64,000 nucleotides of DNA from Rhodobiaceae bacterium UBA4490 (GCA_002389665.1 DGNO01000001.1:716655-780654); one strand, 5' to 3'; shown: positions 35,607-44,849, counted from the first letter of the stretch. The notes: a model not told the origin generated them from the letters alone. Translations and numbers: made by a program.

Positions 35607-36398
35607 TCAGATGCCGTCGCCATCCGTGTTGCCGGGCAGGTGAATACCGCACTCGTCCTTGTCGAGCCCGGCCCAGCGCCCGTCCCGGTAGCTACCGCCC
35701 TCTTTCACCCGGCTGGTGCAAGGCATGCACCCGATGGAGGGATAGCCGTCTTTCACCAGCGGATGACGGGGCAGCTTGTACTTGTCGAGATAAGCCTCCA
35801 GATCATCCAGGTCCCAAAGGGCCAGCGGGTTGATCTTGAAGCGGGTGCCCTCGCCCATCCGCACTTTTTCTTCCTCGATGGCGTGCATGGCAGCACGGGT
35901 CGAGGTCTGGAAGCGCTTGCGCCCGGTGATCGAGGCGCGGAAGGGCTTCAGCCCCCGTTCCAGCGGCAGCACCTTGCGGATGAAGCAGCAATCGTCGGCA
36001 TCGGTATTCCAAAGCACGCCGTCCGGGTCCTTGGCGTTCAGGTCGTCCGGATGAGGCCCGATGGCGCGCAGGTCCGTCAGGCCGAGCTTGTCCTGCAGCC
36101 GGTCGCGGTAGCGCAGCGTCTCACCGAAGAGCTTGCCGGTATTGAGAAAGAGCACCGGCGTTGTCGGGTCGATCTGCGAGATCATGTGAAGCAGCACGGC
36201 GGATTCCGCCCCGAAGGACGAAACCGCGGCGATCTCACCCGGGAACTCGTCCTTGATCAGCGCCTCCAAAAGCGGCGCGCCGGTCAGGCCTTCATATTTC
36301 TCCCGGAGCCGGAGCAATTCGGAAGACGTGACATTCTCGCTGTCCATGGCCGCGGCGCGGCGGTCGACGGTCTGCGTCTGCGCTGTTGCTAGCGTCAT
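35607..36398 (-). CDS. cysH: Assimilatory adenylyl-sulfate (APS/PAPS) reductase CysH
   Basis: A 263-residue thioredoxin-dependent reductase making sulfite from APS or PAPS. The PP-loop-like VSSFGAESAVLLHM is at 59-72. C137-C138 (DDCCFIRK) and C224/C227 (GCMPC) are the four Cys that bind the 4Fe-4S cluster in APS-type enzymes, so APS is the likelier substrate; C250 in ECGIH is the catalytic Cys. ATG 36398 overlaps the upstream stop as ATGA; ATG 36407 is also possible but has the Shine-Dalgarno directly adjacent. Confidence 0.94.
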   Translation of the reverse strand: MTLATAQTQTVDRRAAAMDSENVTSSELLRLREKYEGLTGAPLLEALIKDEFPGEIAAVSSFGAESAVLLHMISQIDPTTPVLFLNTGKLFGETLRYRDRLQDKLGLTDLRAIGPHPDDLNAKDPDGVLWNTDADDCCFIRKVLPLERGLKPFRASITGRKRFQTSTRAAMHAIEEEKVRMGEGTRFKINPLALWDLDDLEAYLDKYKLPRHPLVKDGYPSIGCMPCTSRVKEGGSYRDGRWAGLDKDECGIHLPGNTDGDGI

Positions 36399-36943
36399 TT
36401 GAGCCATCCTTTATCTTCAATGAAGCGTTCTGTTTTCGCGCTGACCTGGGGGAGCGAGAGCCCATCGGCGCGCCATTTCAGGCGCTGCGCAGCCACTTCG
36501 TCCAACCGGTCCGCCCATTCCGGGCCGAAAATTCTCTCCAAATAGCGCCTGATGAAGCGGGCCATGCCGGGCGCCTTGCCGCCCGTCAGGATCGCCAGGA
36601 TCAGGTCGCCCCGGCGCACCAGGGCCGGCACATGGAAATCGCAGAGATCGCGCTCGTCTTCCACATTGACGAGGGCGCCCGCTTCGCGTGCCACTGCGGC
36701 GAGACGCTCGCCTTCGGCGCGGGGCAGCCCCGCGACGAACACCACCCGCGCCACCTTAACGGCTTCCAAGTCCGCCTCAGGGCCCTCAGCAGCCTCTGCC
36801 AGCGGGCCTTCCGCCTCGGCGCTGAATACCCGCAGCTTGCCGGTGCCACCCGCCTTCAAAAGCGCTAGACGCTTTTCGCCCGCCTCACCGGCGGCAACCA
36901 GCACTGTCGGGCATAGATCCAAATCAAGGCTGATGGGCAGCAT
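36395..36943 (-). CDS. Siroheme-synthase N-domain-like protein (precorrin-2 dehydrogenase / ferrochelatase type)
   Basis: A 182-residue protein matching the N-terminal module of CysG: VNVEDERDLCDFHVPALVRRGDLILAILTGGKAPGMARFIRRYLE corresponds to the region NVVD...DFIVPA...ISTGGxSP. The module oxidises precorrin-2 and inserts iron to make siroheme, the cofactor of sulfite reductase. The N-terminal NAD loop (VLVAAGEAGEKRLALL) lacks the usual GGG. The SAM methyltransferase half of CysG is absent. AGGA precedes the start and the stop overlaps cysH, fitting a sulfur-assimilation operon. Confidence 0.82.
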   Translation of the reverse strand: MLPISLDLDLCPTVLVAAGEAGEKRLALLKAGGTGKLRVFSAEAEGPLAEAAEGPEADLEAVKVARVVFVAGLPRAEGERLAAVAREAGALVNVEDERDLCDFHVPALVRRGDLILAILTGGKAPGMARFIRRYLERIFGPEWADRLDEVAAQRLKWRADGLSLPQVSAKTERFIEDKGWLK

Positions 36944-37043
36944 CGCGGCTATCCTGTGCCATCATGAAAGCCCTGTCGCTTCCATTGCACAATCAGATAA
37001 GCTGTTTTCCCGAATAATTCAATATTTGAAAGTAGAATAGAAA

Positions 37044-37068
37044 ATATAACACTTATAATGTGTTATAT
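37044..37068. promoter_or_regulatory. AT-rich island with perfect inverted repeat, upstream of the siroheme/cysH operon
   Basis: ATATAACAC (37044-37052), seven-base spacer, GTGTTATAT (37060-37068): perfect 9-base arms. They lie in a strikingly AT-rich stretch (about 37008-37072) in an otherwise GC-rich segment, about 100 bases before the siroheme-like gene's start. It looks like an operator for a dimeric regulator of sulfur assimilation. Confidence 0.6.
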
Positions 37069-37131
37069 ATGAGGCAGCGAGACCACCCTCATGCACAGCA
37101 GGGGCGTTTTCGAAAGAATTATCGGGTAGGT

Positions 37132-37401
37132 TTAAGCGATGGATTCGAAATTGCGGATTTTGTCGGTAATCGACACGGCAATCTTGTCGCCTTGAACCAC
37201 AATCTCCCCGCGCGCGATGGGGATATTATTGGCCAGGACCCAGATTTCTTCATCCTGCTGGGCGTCGAGCTCGATCACGGCGCCGCGGCCCATTTTCAAA
37301 AGCTGGTGGATAGGCATACGGGAACGGCCAAGGACCACCGAAATCTCGATATGGACCTTGTTAATCGCTGTGACGCTTTCCATAACTTCTAATGCACTCA
37401 T
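37132..37401 (-). CDS. fliN: Orphan FliN-like flagellar switch (SpoA domain) protein
   Basis: An 89-residue protein that is almost entirely a SpoA/FliN C-ring domain: VHIEISVVLGRSRMPIHQLLKMGRGAVIELDAQ, then NNIPIARGEIVVQGDKIAVSITD. The NN-x-x-x-ARGE motif is typical of FliN. In flagella FliN forms the lower C-ring and docks FliH and CheY. No other flagellar gene is in the window, so it may be a second or specialised FliN. AGGAG eight bases upstream supports ATG 37401; the longer frame to 37434 is unlikely. It is divergent from lipB. Confidence 0.85.
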   Translation of the reverse strand: MSALEVMESVTAINKVHIEISVVLGRSRMPIHQLLKMGRGAVIELDAQQDEEIWVLANNIPIARGEIVVQGDKIAVSITDKIRNFESIA

Positions 37402-37448
37402 AAGACAGCTCCTGAACCTGCCCCAGAATTTCATGCCGCGGTTGCCAC

Positions 37449-38171
37449 ATGGTTAATCCAGCCTCTCCAAATCCGGATTCTTTTGCCCCCTCACCCCTTC
37501 TTGAAGGGCCGGAATGGAAGATTTCCGATGCCCCCGTCCCTTATGAGGAGGCGGTGCGCTTCATGGAGGCGCGCGCGGCGGCCATTGCCGAGGGAGAGGC
37601 GGAGGAGCTTGTCTGGCTGCTGGAGCACCCCCCGCTCTATACGGCAGGCACGAGCGCGGACCCGGCGGACCTTCTTACCCCCGAGCGCTTTCCCGTCTAT
37701 GAGACGGGCCGGGGCGGCCAATATACCTATCATGGGCCCGGCCAGCGGGTTGCCTATGTGCTGCTCGATCTGAAGCGGCGCAAGCCGGATGTACGGGCCT
37801 TCGTGCAGGATCTCGAGCGCTGGCTGATTGCGGCGCTCGCCGAATTCAACGTCAAAGGCGAAGTGCGCGACGGCCGGGTCGGCGTCTGGGTGGCGCGCCC
37901 GCAGCTTGGGGCCGGCCGGGAGGACAAGATCGCGGCCATCGGCATCCGCCTGCGCAAATGGGTGTCCTTCCACGGCATCAGCTTGAATGTCGATCCCGAG
38001 CTCGACCATTTCAGCGGCATCGTGCCCTGCGGCATTTCAGAGCATGGCGTGACGAGCCTTGTCGATCTCGGCCTGCCCGTTTCCATGCCGGAAGTGGACA
38101 GCGTGCTGAAAAAGACGTTTGCCGAAGTGATCGGCCCGCCGCTTCTGGCCAAACGGGAACCAGAGGCTTAA
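37449..38171 (+). CDS. lipB: Octanoyltransferase LipB
   Basis: A 240-residue enzyme moving octanoyl groups from acyl-carrier protein to lipoyl domains, the first step of lipoate synthesis. The acyl-thioester Cys is C194 ([13 protein letters not shown]) and the catalytic Lys K160 ([10 protein letters not shown]); [12 protein letters not shown] is the conserved substrate loop. Ends five bases before the convergent bactofilin-like gene. No strong ribosome site before ATG 37449, which lies 47 bases from the divergent fliN start. Confidence 0.94.
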   Translation: MVNPASPNPDSFAPSPLLEGPEWKISDAPVPYEEAVRFMEARAAAIAEGEAEELVWLLEHPPLYTAGTSADPADLLTPERFPVYETGRGGQYTYHGPGQRVAYVLLDLKRRKPDVRAFVQDLERWLIAALAEFNVKGEVRDGRVGVWVARPQLGAGREDKIAAIGIRLRKWVSFHGISLNVDPELDHFSGIVPCGISEHGVTSLVDLGLPVSMPEVDSVLKKTFAEVIGPPLLAKREPEA

Positions 38172-38175
38172 AGCC

Positions 38176-39144
38176 TTAAAGCAGATAGCGCGAGCGCCCG
38201 GCCATCAGCACCGCGCCGACACCGGCGCTGACCGCCGCGAACCAGAGCACACCGCCGATCAATGGCAGGCCCGCGACGCCCCACAGAATAAGCGCGCCGA
38301 GCACCACCGCCAGAATGCGCCGGTGGCGGCCAAGATCTATATTGAAAGCGCCGACAACCCCGGCACCCACCAGATGGATAGACATGACCATGCCAAGCGC
38401 CAGGCCCGCCACATAAAGCAGCAGCAGAATGAAGGCGAGCGGAATACCGACCACGGTGAGCGCGGCGAAGATCGCAAGCAGCGGCAGGCCGAGCAGCCAG
38501 CCGACCCCGTAGGCCACGGCTTGTGCCGGGGTCGCCCGGCCGACATCCTGCACCGCGCTCGTCCAGCCTGGGGCGACCAGCGCCAGAATGGCGGCGAGGA
38601 AGCCGAGAAAGACAGCGGAGGAAAAATTGAGGCGGAAGATGTAATTCACCCCGCTCTCGCCTTCCGGCGCGCGGCGCTCGAAGGAAATGGGGCTATCCAG
38701 AATCTGTGCGGAAATATCCCCGCCGATGAAAGCTTCGGGGTCGATATCGGGCTCCGAGGTCACGAAGAAGGAGAGATCGCCGGCAATATCCGCATCCGCT
38801 GCGATTTCGAGCTTATCCGCCCAGACCGAGACATTGCCTGCAACGGGCCCGTTGATCAGCACCCGCGGCGCCCGCGCCTCCAGATTGCCGCCGATCCGCC
38901 CGTCGATCACCGCAACACGGCCGGCGAGGAAGACATCGCCCGTCACTTCGGTATCGTTGCCGAGCACGATCCGGTCGCCGAGCGCGGTAAGCGCGCCGTC
39001 CACATCTTCCGATAGCGCGACATCCTTGCCGGTCATGTAAAGCCGCTCGCCCGAGCGCCATTCCATGCCCTCATTCGCCGCGGCAGGCGCGGCTGCTGCG
39101 CAGAAAGACAGAAGAAAGAAAAAAGCCGAAACCCAGCGCCGCAT
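38176..39144 (-). CDS. Bactofilin-like membrane protein with right-handed beta-helix
   Basis: A 322-residue protein with a signal peptide (FFFLLSFCAAAAPAAA), then a run of short strands with repeating G-D/G-N turns (GALTALGDRIVLGNDTEVTGD, GRIGGNLEARAPRVLINGPVAGN, DADIAGDLSF) like polymer-forming bactofilin or beta-helix proteins, ending near residue 150. The C-terminal half has about four transmembrane helices. This differs from cytosolic bactofilins, which lack signal and membrane parts. AGGT precedes the start weakly. Function unknown; an envelope scaffold is plausible. Confidence 0.75.
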   Translation of the reverse strand: MRRWVSAFFFLLSFCAAAAPAAANEGMEWRSGERLYMTGKDVALSEDVDGALTALGDRIVLGNDTEVTGDVFLAGRVAVIDGRIGGNLEARAPRVLINGPVAGNVSVWADKLEIAADADIAGDLSFFVTSEPDIDPEAFIGGDISAQILDSPISFERRAPEGESGVNYIFRLNFSSAVFLGFLAAILALVAPGWTSAVQDVGRATPAQAVAYGVGWLLGLPLLAIFAALTVVGIPLAFILLLLYVAGLALGMVMSIHLVGAGVVGAFNIDLGRHRRILAVVLGALILWGVAGLPLIGGVLWFAAVSAGVGAVLMAGRSRYLL

Positions 39145-39202
39145 ATCCCAAGACCTGCAAAGAGAGCCGGTAAGACCGGAATGTAATGAACCTGCCGCCA
39201 GT

Positions 39203-40285
39203 CTAGTCCGTCAGGCAGGCCGGGTCGAATTCATATCGCCCGGCAAGCCAATCGAGGATTTCCTTGCCGAGCGCCGTACCCTCGAAAGGCGCATAGCGCG
39301 CGGACATGGCCGGTGCATCGAGCTTGTCCAAGCCCTGACGCTGAAAGACCTCAAGATCGGCAATAAGAAGCCGCCCAAGGCTCTCCCCGGCTTCGGCAAA
39401 AGCCGCCCGCTCGAAAGCGGCGCGCGGATCGTACGCCTCCCCCAGCCGGTAGCTTTCCTCCAGCGCGCGCAAAGGAATGCGCGAAGCGGCGGGCTGGTTC
39501 ATCGGGTTGACCGCATGGCCGGCAAGCAAGGGGCCGAGCGCACCCGGCCTGCCGGTAAAGGCGTCCAGATGCAAAAAGCGCGACATGCGCGCGCCGTCAT
39601 TAACCGGATAATTGTCCCAGAGGAAAGGTCTACGGGAAAAGATCTCCGTCACTTCCTCGATATGGGTTTTCGTGAATTCCGGCGCGCAGACCTTCGGCCC
39701 CGTCCAGAACACATCGAAAGCCGGATCGAGGTCCCGCCCCAGATCCTGCATATAATTTTCCGGCATGGCGCCGAAGACTTTTTCAAGGATCGGATCGAAA
39801 GAGTAATAGCTCGGGCACATGATGAAGCGGCTCGCCGTGCTCAGCGCCGCGATCTCATCCGTCAGCTTTGCCTGCAGGCCCGCCAGTCCCGGCACATCGC
39901 CCTTCATGTCATCGAAGAGGATGCAAAGAATGTCGGGCCCGATGGCGTTGATCTCGTCCATCTTGCGTTTCAGTGCCGCGCGCGCCTCCGCCGTGTCATC
40001 GAGATAAAGTTCGAACGGGCTAAAGCCGATACCGAAGGAAAGCCCTTCGGCTTTGTAGGCCGCGGCAAGGCGGATGAGCGCTTCATGCTGGGCCGCCGGC
40101 CAGGGCGACTGCCAGCTTTTGCGCAAAAACGTGTCGCCCTTCGGCGCATAGATATAAAAGCAAAAGCCGCGCTCCTTCAGGAACGCGGCATATGCATGGC
40201 GGTCTTCCCAGCTCCATTCCCGGCCGTAAAAGCCTTCGATGAGCCCGGCGGGGCAACGATCCTCGTTCATTGCACCCGCGCTCAT
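39203..40285 (-). CDS. GH84-type beta-N-acetylglucosaminidase (O-GlcNAcase-like) domain protein
   Basis: A 360-residue TIM-barrel protein like the NAGidase family (PF07555) that includes bacterial hyaluronidase-like hexosaminidases and eukaryotic O-GlcNAcase. LIEGFYGREWSWEDR and YIYAPKGD form the first strands, and the paired catalytic aspartates are D125-D126 (LFDDMKGD), with WTGPKVC and WDNYPVNDG later, all typical of GH84. No signal peptide, so it appears cytosolic. ATG 40285 has AGGGG five bases upstream and follows the pccA stop by seven bases, suggesting co-transcription with propionyl-CoA carboxylase. Confidence 0.85.
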   Translation of the reverse strand: MSAGAMNEDRCPAGLIEGFYGREWSWEDRHAYAAFLKERGFCFYIYAPKGDTFLRKSWQSPWPAAQHEALIRLAAAYKAEGLSFGIGFSPFELYLDDTAEARAALKRKMDEINAIGPDILCILFDDMKGDVPGLAGLQAKLTDEIAALSTASRFIMCPSYYSFDPILEKVFGAMPENYMQDLGRDLDPAFDVFWTGPKVCAPEFTKTHIEEVTEIFSRRPFLWDNYPVNDGARMSRFLHLDAFTGRPGALGPLLAGHAVNPMNQPAASRIPLRALEESYRLGEAYDPRAAFERAAFAEAGESLGRLLIADLEVFQRQGLDKLDAPAMSARYAPFEGTALGKEILDWLAGRYEFDPACLTD

Positions 40286-40292
40286 GGAACCC

Positions 40293-42314
40293 CTATTCGA
40301 ATTCGAGGATGATCTCATCAACCGCGAGACTGTCGCCCGCCGCGCAGTTGATTTCCTTCACCACCCCGTCGCGCTCGGCACGCAGGATGTTTTCCATCTT
40401 CATCGCCTCGACAACGGCAAGGGACTCGCCCGCTTTGACTTCCTGGCCGACGTCCACATTGATGGAGACGACAAGGCCCGGCATCGGACAAAGCAGCAGT
40501 TTGGACGTATCCGCTTCCACCTTCTCCGGCATCAACAGCGCAAACTCATGAGCGCGGCGCGTGCGCACCACGACATTGGCCGAAGAGCCGCGATAATTAA
40601 GGTGATAGCCCTGCAGGCCCTTCGCGCGGTCAAGCTGCATGACAACCGGCTGGCCGTCGATCGCCCCGCGGAAGACGGTTTGCCCCGGCGTCCAGTTGCT
40701 GGAAATGTGATGACGGCTCGTGACCTCACCTTCATCACTCAGGAACGCCACATCGAGGCCGCCTGCCGCTTCCTGCGCTTTGACGCGCTGCGACCAGTCG
40801 GTGCCGAAGGAGACGACCCAGTCTTCCGGCAGCTTGCGCTGTCGGTGCGGCAACTGATGGGAAATCTCCGTCGCCCGCGCCGCATGCAGCTCGTTCACAT
40901 AAGTAGCAACGAGCGCGAAGAGACCCGCCCGTTCCGGCGTCACCTCGATGCCGCTGAAGCCGTCCGGGAATTCCTCGGCGATGAAGCCCGTCGTCAGCGC
41001 GCCCGAGCGGAAGCGCGGATGCTCCATGATCGCGCCGAGGAACGGGATATTGTGCTGAATGCCCTCGATGCGGAACTGGTCCAGCGCCTCGGACATGGCA
41101 TCGATCGCTTCTTCGCGGGTCGGTGCATGGGTGCAGAGCTTGGCGATCATCGGGTCGTAATAAAGGGAGATTTCACCGCCCTCGAAAACGCCCGTGTCGT
41201 TGCGCACCGTACGCATGCCCGTCACCCCTTCCGCCGGCGGCTGATAGCGCACCAGACGCCCCGTGGAGGGCAGGAAGTTGCGGTAGGGATCTTCCGCGTA
41301 GATACGGCTTTCGATAGCCCAGCCGTTCAGCTTCACATCCGCCTGTTTGAGTGAGAGCTTCTCGCCTGCCGCAATGCGGATCATATGTTCCACAAGGTCG
41401 ATCCCGGTGATCAGTTCCGTCACCGGATGCTCCACCTGGAGGCGCGTGTTCATCTCAAGGAAGTAGAAGTTTTTTTCCTTGTCGACGATGAATTCCACCG
41501 TGCCCGCGCTGCGGTAATCGACGGCTTTGGCAAGTGCCACGGCCTGCTCGCCCATCGCCTTGCGGGTGGCTTCGTCGAGGAAGGGGCTCGGCGCTTCCTC
41601 GATCACTTTCTGGTTGCGGCGCTGAATGGAACATTCGCGCTCGCCCACATAGATCGCTTCCTTGCCGTCGGCCAGCACCTGAATTTCGATGTGGCGCGGC
41701 TCGGTCACGAATTTTTCGATGAAGATACGGTCGTCGCCGAAGCTCGACTTTGCTTCGGAGACGGAGGAATTAAAGCCGTCCGCAACCTCGCCTTCCGACC
41801 AGGCAATACGCATACCCTTACCGCCGCCGCCGGCCGAGGCCTTGATCATCACCGGATAGCCGATTTCATTGGCGATCTTCACCGCCTCATCCGTATCCTT
41901 GATGACGCCGAGATAGCCCGGCACCGTGTTGACCTTGGCTTCGTTGGCGAACTTCTTGGACGCGATCTTGTCGCCCATCACCTCGATGGCTTTGACGTTC
42001 GGCCCGATAAAGGCAATGCCTTCTTTTTCCAGCGCCTCGGCGAATTTCGCATTCTCCGAAAGGAAGCCGTAGCCCGGATGCACCGCTTCCGCGCCCGTCT
42101 CTTTGATGGCTTTGAGAATGTTATCGATAATCAGATAAGACTGATTGGACGGCGCCGGGCCGATATTCACCGCCTCGTCCGCCATCTCCACATGCAGCGC
42201 ATCGCGGTCGGCGTCCGAATAAACGGCAACGGTTTGAATGCCCATGCGGCGGGCGGTCTTGATGACGCGGCAGGCAATCTCGCCGCGGTTCGCGATCAGA
42301 ATCTTCTTGAACAT
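40293..42314 (-). CDS. pccA: Propionyl-CoA carboxylase biotin-containing (alpha) subunit
   Basis: A 673-residue biotin carboxylase/carrier subunit. ANRGEIACRVIKTARRMGI, GGGGKGMRIAW, CSIQRRNQKVIEEAPSPF and MNTRLQVEHPVTE mark the carboxylase domains; the BT linker region follows, and VVEAMKMEN carries the biotinyl Lys. With PccB it makes methylmalonyl-CoA from propionyl-CoA (Val, Ile and odd-chain breakdown). AAGGGGGC precedes the start. PccB lies nine bases upstream and the GH84 gene seven bases downstream. Confidence 0.94.
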   Translation of the reverse strand: MFKKILIANRGEIACRVIKTARRMGIQTVAVYSDADRDALHVEMADEAVNIGPAPSNQSYLIIDNILKAIKETGAEAVHPGYGFLSENAKFAEALEKEGIAFIGPNVKAIEVMGDKIASKKFANEAKVNTVPGYLGVIKDTDEAVKIANEIGYPVMIKASAGGGGKGMRIAWSEGEVADGFNSSVSEAKSSFGDDRIFIEKFVTEPRHIEIQVLADGKEAIYVGERECSIQRRNQKVIEEAPSPFLDEATRKAMGEQAVALAKAVDYRSAGTVEFIVDKEKNFYFLEMNTRLQVEHPVTELITGIDLVEHMIRIAAGEKLSLKQADVKLNGWAIESRIYAEDPYRNFLPSTGRLVRYQPPAEGVTGMRTVRNDTGVFEGGEISLYYDPMIAKLCTHAPTREEAIDAMSEALDQFRIEGIQHNIPFLGAIMEHPRFRSGALTTGFIAEEFPDGFSGIEVTPERAGLFALVATYVNELHAARATEISHQLPHRQRKLPEDWVVSFGTDWSQRVKAQEAAGGLDVAFLSDEGEVTSRHHISSNWTPGQTVFRGAIDGQPVVMQLDRAKGLQGYHLNYRGSSANVVVRTRRAHEFALLMPEKVEADTSKLLLCPMPGLVVSINVDVGQEVKAGESLAVVEAMKMENILRAERDGVVKEINCAAGDSLAVDEIILEFE

Positions 42315-42323
42315 GACGCCCCC

Positions 42324-43856
42324 TTACAACGGCAAATTGTCGTGTTTTTTCCAGGGATTTTCGAGCTCCTTGTCGCGCAGCAGCGCCAGAGCCCGGGCCA
42401 CCCTGGCCCGCGTGCCGTGAGGCATGATCACATCGTCGATATAGCCGCGCTCGGCTGCGACGAACGGGTTGAGGAAGCGGTCTTCATAGGCCTTGGTATG
42501 CGCCTCGATCTTTTCCGGGTCGCCAAGGTCCTGGCGGTGAATGATCTCCACCGCCCCTTTTGCACCCATCACCGCGATCTGCGCCGTCGGCCAGGCATAG
42601 TTGATGTCGCCGCGCAGATGCTTGGAGGACATCACGTCATAGGCCCCGCCATAGGCTTTGCGGGTAATCACCGTCACCTTGGGAACGGTCGCTTCGGTAT
42701 AAGCAAAGAGCAGCTTGGCGCCGTGCTTGATCAGCCCGCCATATTCCTGCGCCGTCCCCGGCAGGAAGCCCGGCACATCGACGAAGGTGACGATCGGAAT
42801 CTCGAAACAGTCACAGAAGCGCACGAACCGCGCCGCCTTGCGGCTTGCATCGGAGTCAAGCACGCCCGCCAGCACCATGGGCTGGTTGGCGACGATACCG
42901 ACCGTGCGCCCTTCGATGCGCCCGAAACCGGTAATGATGTTCTTGGCAAAGTTTTCCTGCAGCTCGAAGAAGTCGCCTTCATCCACCGTCTTCAGCACCA
43001 GCTCCTTCATGTCGTAAGGCATGTTGGGGTTGTGCGGGATGAGCGTGTCGAGTGAGGGTTCCTCGCGGTTCGGATCGTCGAAGAAAGGACGCTCCGGCAC
43101 GCCGGACACGTTGGAAAGCGGCAGGAAGTCGATCAGCCGGCGCAGCTGCGTCATGGCGATCACATCATTATCGAAAGCCCCGTCGGCGACGGAAGATTTC
43201 GTCGTGTGGATCGAAGCACCGCCCAGCTCTTCGGCCGTCACGGTCTCATTCGTCACGGTCTTCACCACATCCGGGCCCGTCACGAACATGTAAGACGTAT
43301 CGCGCACCATGAAGATGAAGTCCGTCATGGCGGGCGAGTAAACGTCACCGCCCGCGCACGGCCCCATGATCACGGAAATCTGCGGCACGACGCCCGAGGC
43401 CATAACGTTCCGTGTGAAGACTTCCCCGTAACCGCCCAGCGCATCGACGCCTTCTTGAATGCGCGCGCCGCCCGCATCGAAAAGGCCGATCACCGGCGCG
43501 CCGGTGCGGATCGCCATGTCCTGAACCTTGGTGATCTTCTTGGCATGAGTGCGGGAGAGAGAGCCGCCGAAAACGGTAAAGTCCTTGGCGAAGATATAGA
43601 CCTTGCGCCCGTTCACCGTACCCCAGCCGGTCACCACGCCATCACCTGGGAATTTGGTCTTTTCCATCCCGAATTCGTGGCAATCATGTTCGACGAACAT
43701 GTCGAACTCTTCAAAAGAGCCTTCGTCGAGGAACAGTTCGATACGCTCGCGGGCGGTCAATTTGCCCTTCGTGTGCTGCGCATCGATGCGGCGTTGCCCC
43801 CCGCCCATCCGGGCGTTCTGGCGCCGCTCTTCCAACTGGCGGACGATTTCTTTCAT
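42324..43856 (-). CDS. pccB: Propionyl-CoA carboxylase carboxyltransferase (beta) subunit
   Basis: A 510-residue carboxyltransferase. [80 protein letters not shown] and [16 protein letters not shown] are the standard PCC-beta segments, and the C-terminus ends in [11 protein letters not shown]. The R-x-x-I-Q-E-G loop and D-residue pattern fit propionyl rather than methylcrotonyl substrate. GAGGGG precedes the ATG. About 210 bases to the ATP12 gene contain its promoter, not resolved. Confidence 0.95.
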   Translation of the reverse strand: MKEIVRQLEERRQNARMGGGQRRIDAQHTKGKLTARERIELFLDEGSFEEFDMFVEHDCHEFGMEKTKFPGDGVVTGWGTVNGRKVYIFAKDFTVFGGSLSRTHAKKITKVQDMAIRTGAPVIGLFDAGGARIQEGVDALGGYGEVFTRNVMASGVVPQISVIMGPCAGGDVYSPAMTDFIFMVRDTSYMFVTGPDVVKTVTNETVTAEELGGASIHTTKSSVADGAFDNDVIAMTQLRRLIDFLPLSNVSGVPERPFFDDPNREEPSLDTLIPHNPNMPYDMKELVLKTVDEGDFFELQENFAKNIITGFGRIEGRTVGIVANQPMVLAGVLDSDASRKAARFVRFCDCFEIPIVTFVDVPGFLPGTAQEYGGLIKHGAKLLFAYTEATVPKVTVITRKAYGGAYDVMSSKHLRGDINYAWPTAQIAVMGAKGAVEIIHRQDLGDPEKIEAHTKAYEDRFLNPFVAAERGYIDDVIMPHGTRARVARALALLRDKELENPWKKHDNLPL

Positions 43857-44069
43857 GGCGTCCCCTCACCTTGTTACTTTGCGTTTTGAGGCCGTTTTCA
43901 GACAGGCGGCGAACCCGCCCTTGCGATACCCTAAAAGCCGGGAAAAGCTGAAAATTTGGCGCCTTGAATAGCACCCGCGCCGGGCAATGACCACCCGCTT
44001 CTTGCCTTTCTGCGCCCGCTCCCGCGCAAGCTGGCGGTGACGTTGCGGCAATCTCTCCAGCCTAGGCGC

Positions 44070-44849
44070 TCAGCGTCCCAAAAGCGCGAGGAATCGCCCC
44101 GCCGCTTCGATAGCACCGCGCCGGGCCACCAGCCTGTCCCGCGCTTCCGCATCCTCGCCCCATTGCTCGGCCTGGAAGGCTTCATCGAGATGGGCGGCCT
44201 CATAAGCAGCCTCCGGCGTGATATGACGGTGATGGACCGCCAGCGCGATGATCAACGAGCCGGTAAGCGCGGTCAGGCTGGAAAAGCCGCTCAGCTCGAA
44301 ATCGTCCATCCCTTCGACGGGGCCTCGAAGACGCGCCAAATGCGAGGCATCCTGTTCGAGAGGCAGCACGCTCGCAGTTATGGCAAGCCGCGCGCCAAAA
44401 CTTTCCTCCGCCCAATCGAGCAGCGGCTGCCACTGCGCCGCCTGCCGCTCGGCCAAGGCTTCGGGAAAATCCGCCCGGTAACACAGGAGGTCCGTGCCCG
44501 CGAAATTCATTACTTCGTCGATCACCGCCGCCCGCTGCGCCGAAATCCGGTCGATGGCTGTATTGGCAAGCTTGGTGAGCGGCATGGAGAAAGTGTCGAT
44601 ATGTTCCTTCTGCGCGTCCCATTCACCGGCAATCGCCCGGCCAAGCGCTTCGGCGGGCACGCGCAGCACGGCTTTGGCCGGCGTCTTCACCACCCGCCCG
44701 TCAAGAGTGATGGCAAAGCCGCCTTCCTCTTCACGGATATCCACATCCTTGTAGAAGCGTTTGGGCTTCGGCGCTTTGGCGTCCTTGCCCGGATGCGGCT
44801 TGAAACGGTCCGCGGCAAGGTTCCGGCCCAATTCATCATCGATGCTCAT
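44070..44849 (-). CDS. ATP12 family F1-ATPase assembly chaperone
   Basis: A 259-residue protein of the ATP12 family, which in mitochondria binds F1 alpha and is conserved in alphaproteobacteria. RFYKDVDIREEEGGFAITLDGRVVKTPAK is the typical N-terminal strand region, and the second half is helical (FAGTDLLCYRADFPEALAERQAAQWQPLLDWAEE). Its start overlaps the HAD gene stop by four bases (ATGA, 44846-44849). Last gene of the rarA-crcB-rluC-HAD-ATP12 run. Confidence 0.92.
   Translation of the reverse strand: MSIDDELGRNLAADRFKPHPGKDAKAPKPKRFYKDVDIREEEGGFAITLDGRVVKTPAKAVLRVPAEALGRAIAGEWDAQKEHIDTFSMPLTKLANTAIDRISAQRAAVIDEVMNFAGTDLLCYRADFPEALAERQAAQWQPLLDWAEESFGARLAITASVLPLEQDASHLARLRGPVEGMDDFELSGFSSLTALTGSLIIALAVHHRHITPEAAYEAAHLDEAFQAEQWGEDAEARDRLVARRGAIEAAGRFLALLGR

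Noticed and set aside
37060..37392. A 110-codon + strand ORF opposite the fliN-like gene
   Set aside because: Reverse-frame shadow; the minus-strand SpoA-domain protein explains this stretch.
40239..43055. Long + strand ORFs (371 and 556 codons) inside pccA and pccB
   Set aside because: They are antisense to strongly recognised carboxylase genes and have His/Arg/Asp-heavy composition typical of reverse-frame open reading in GC-rich DNA.
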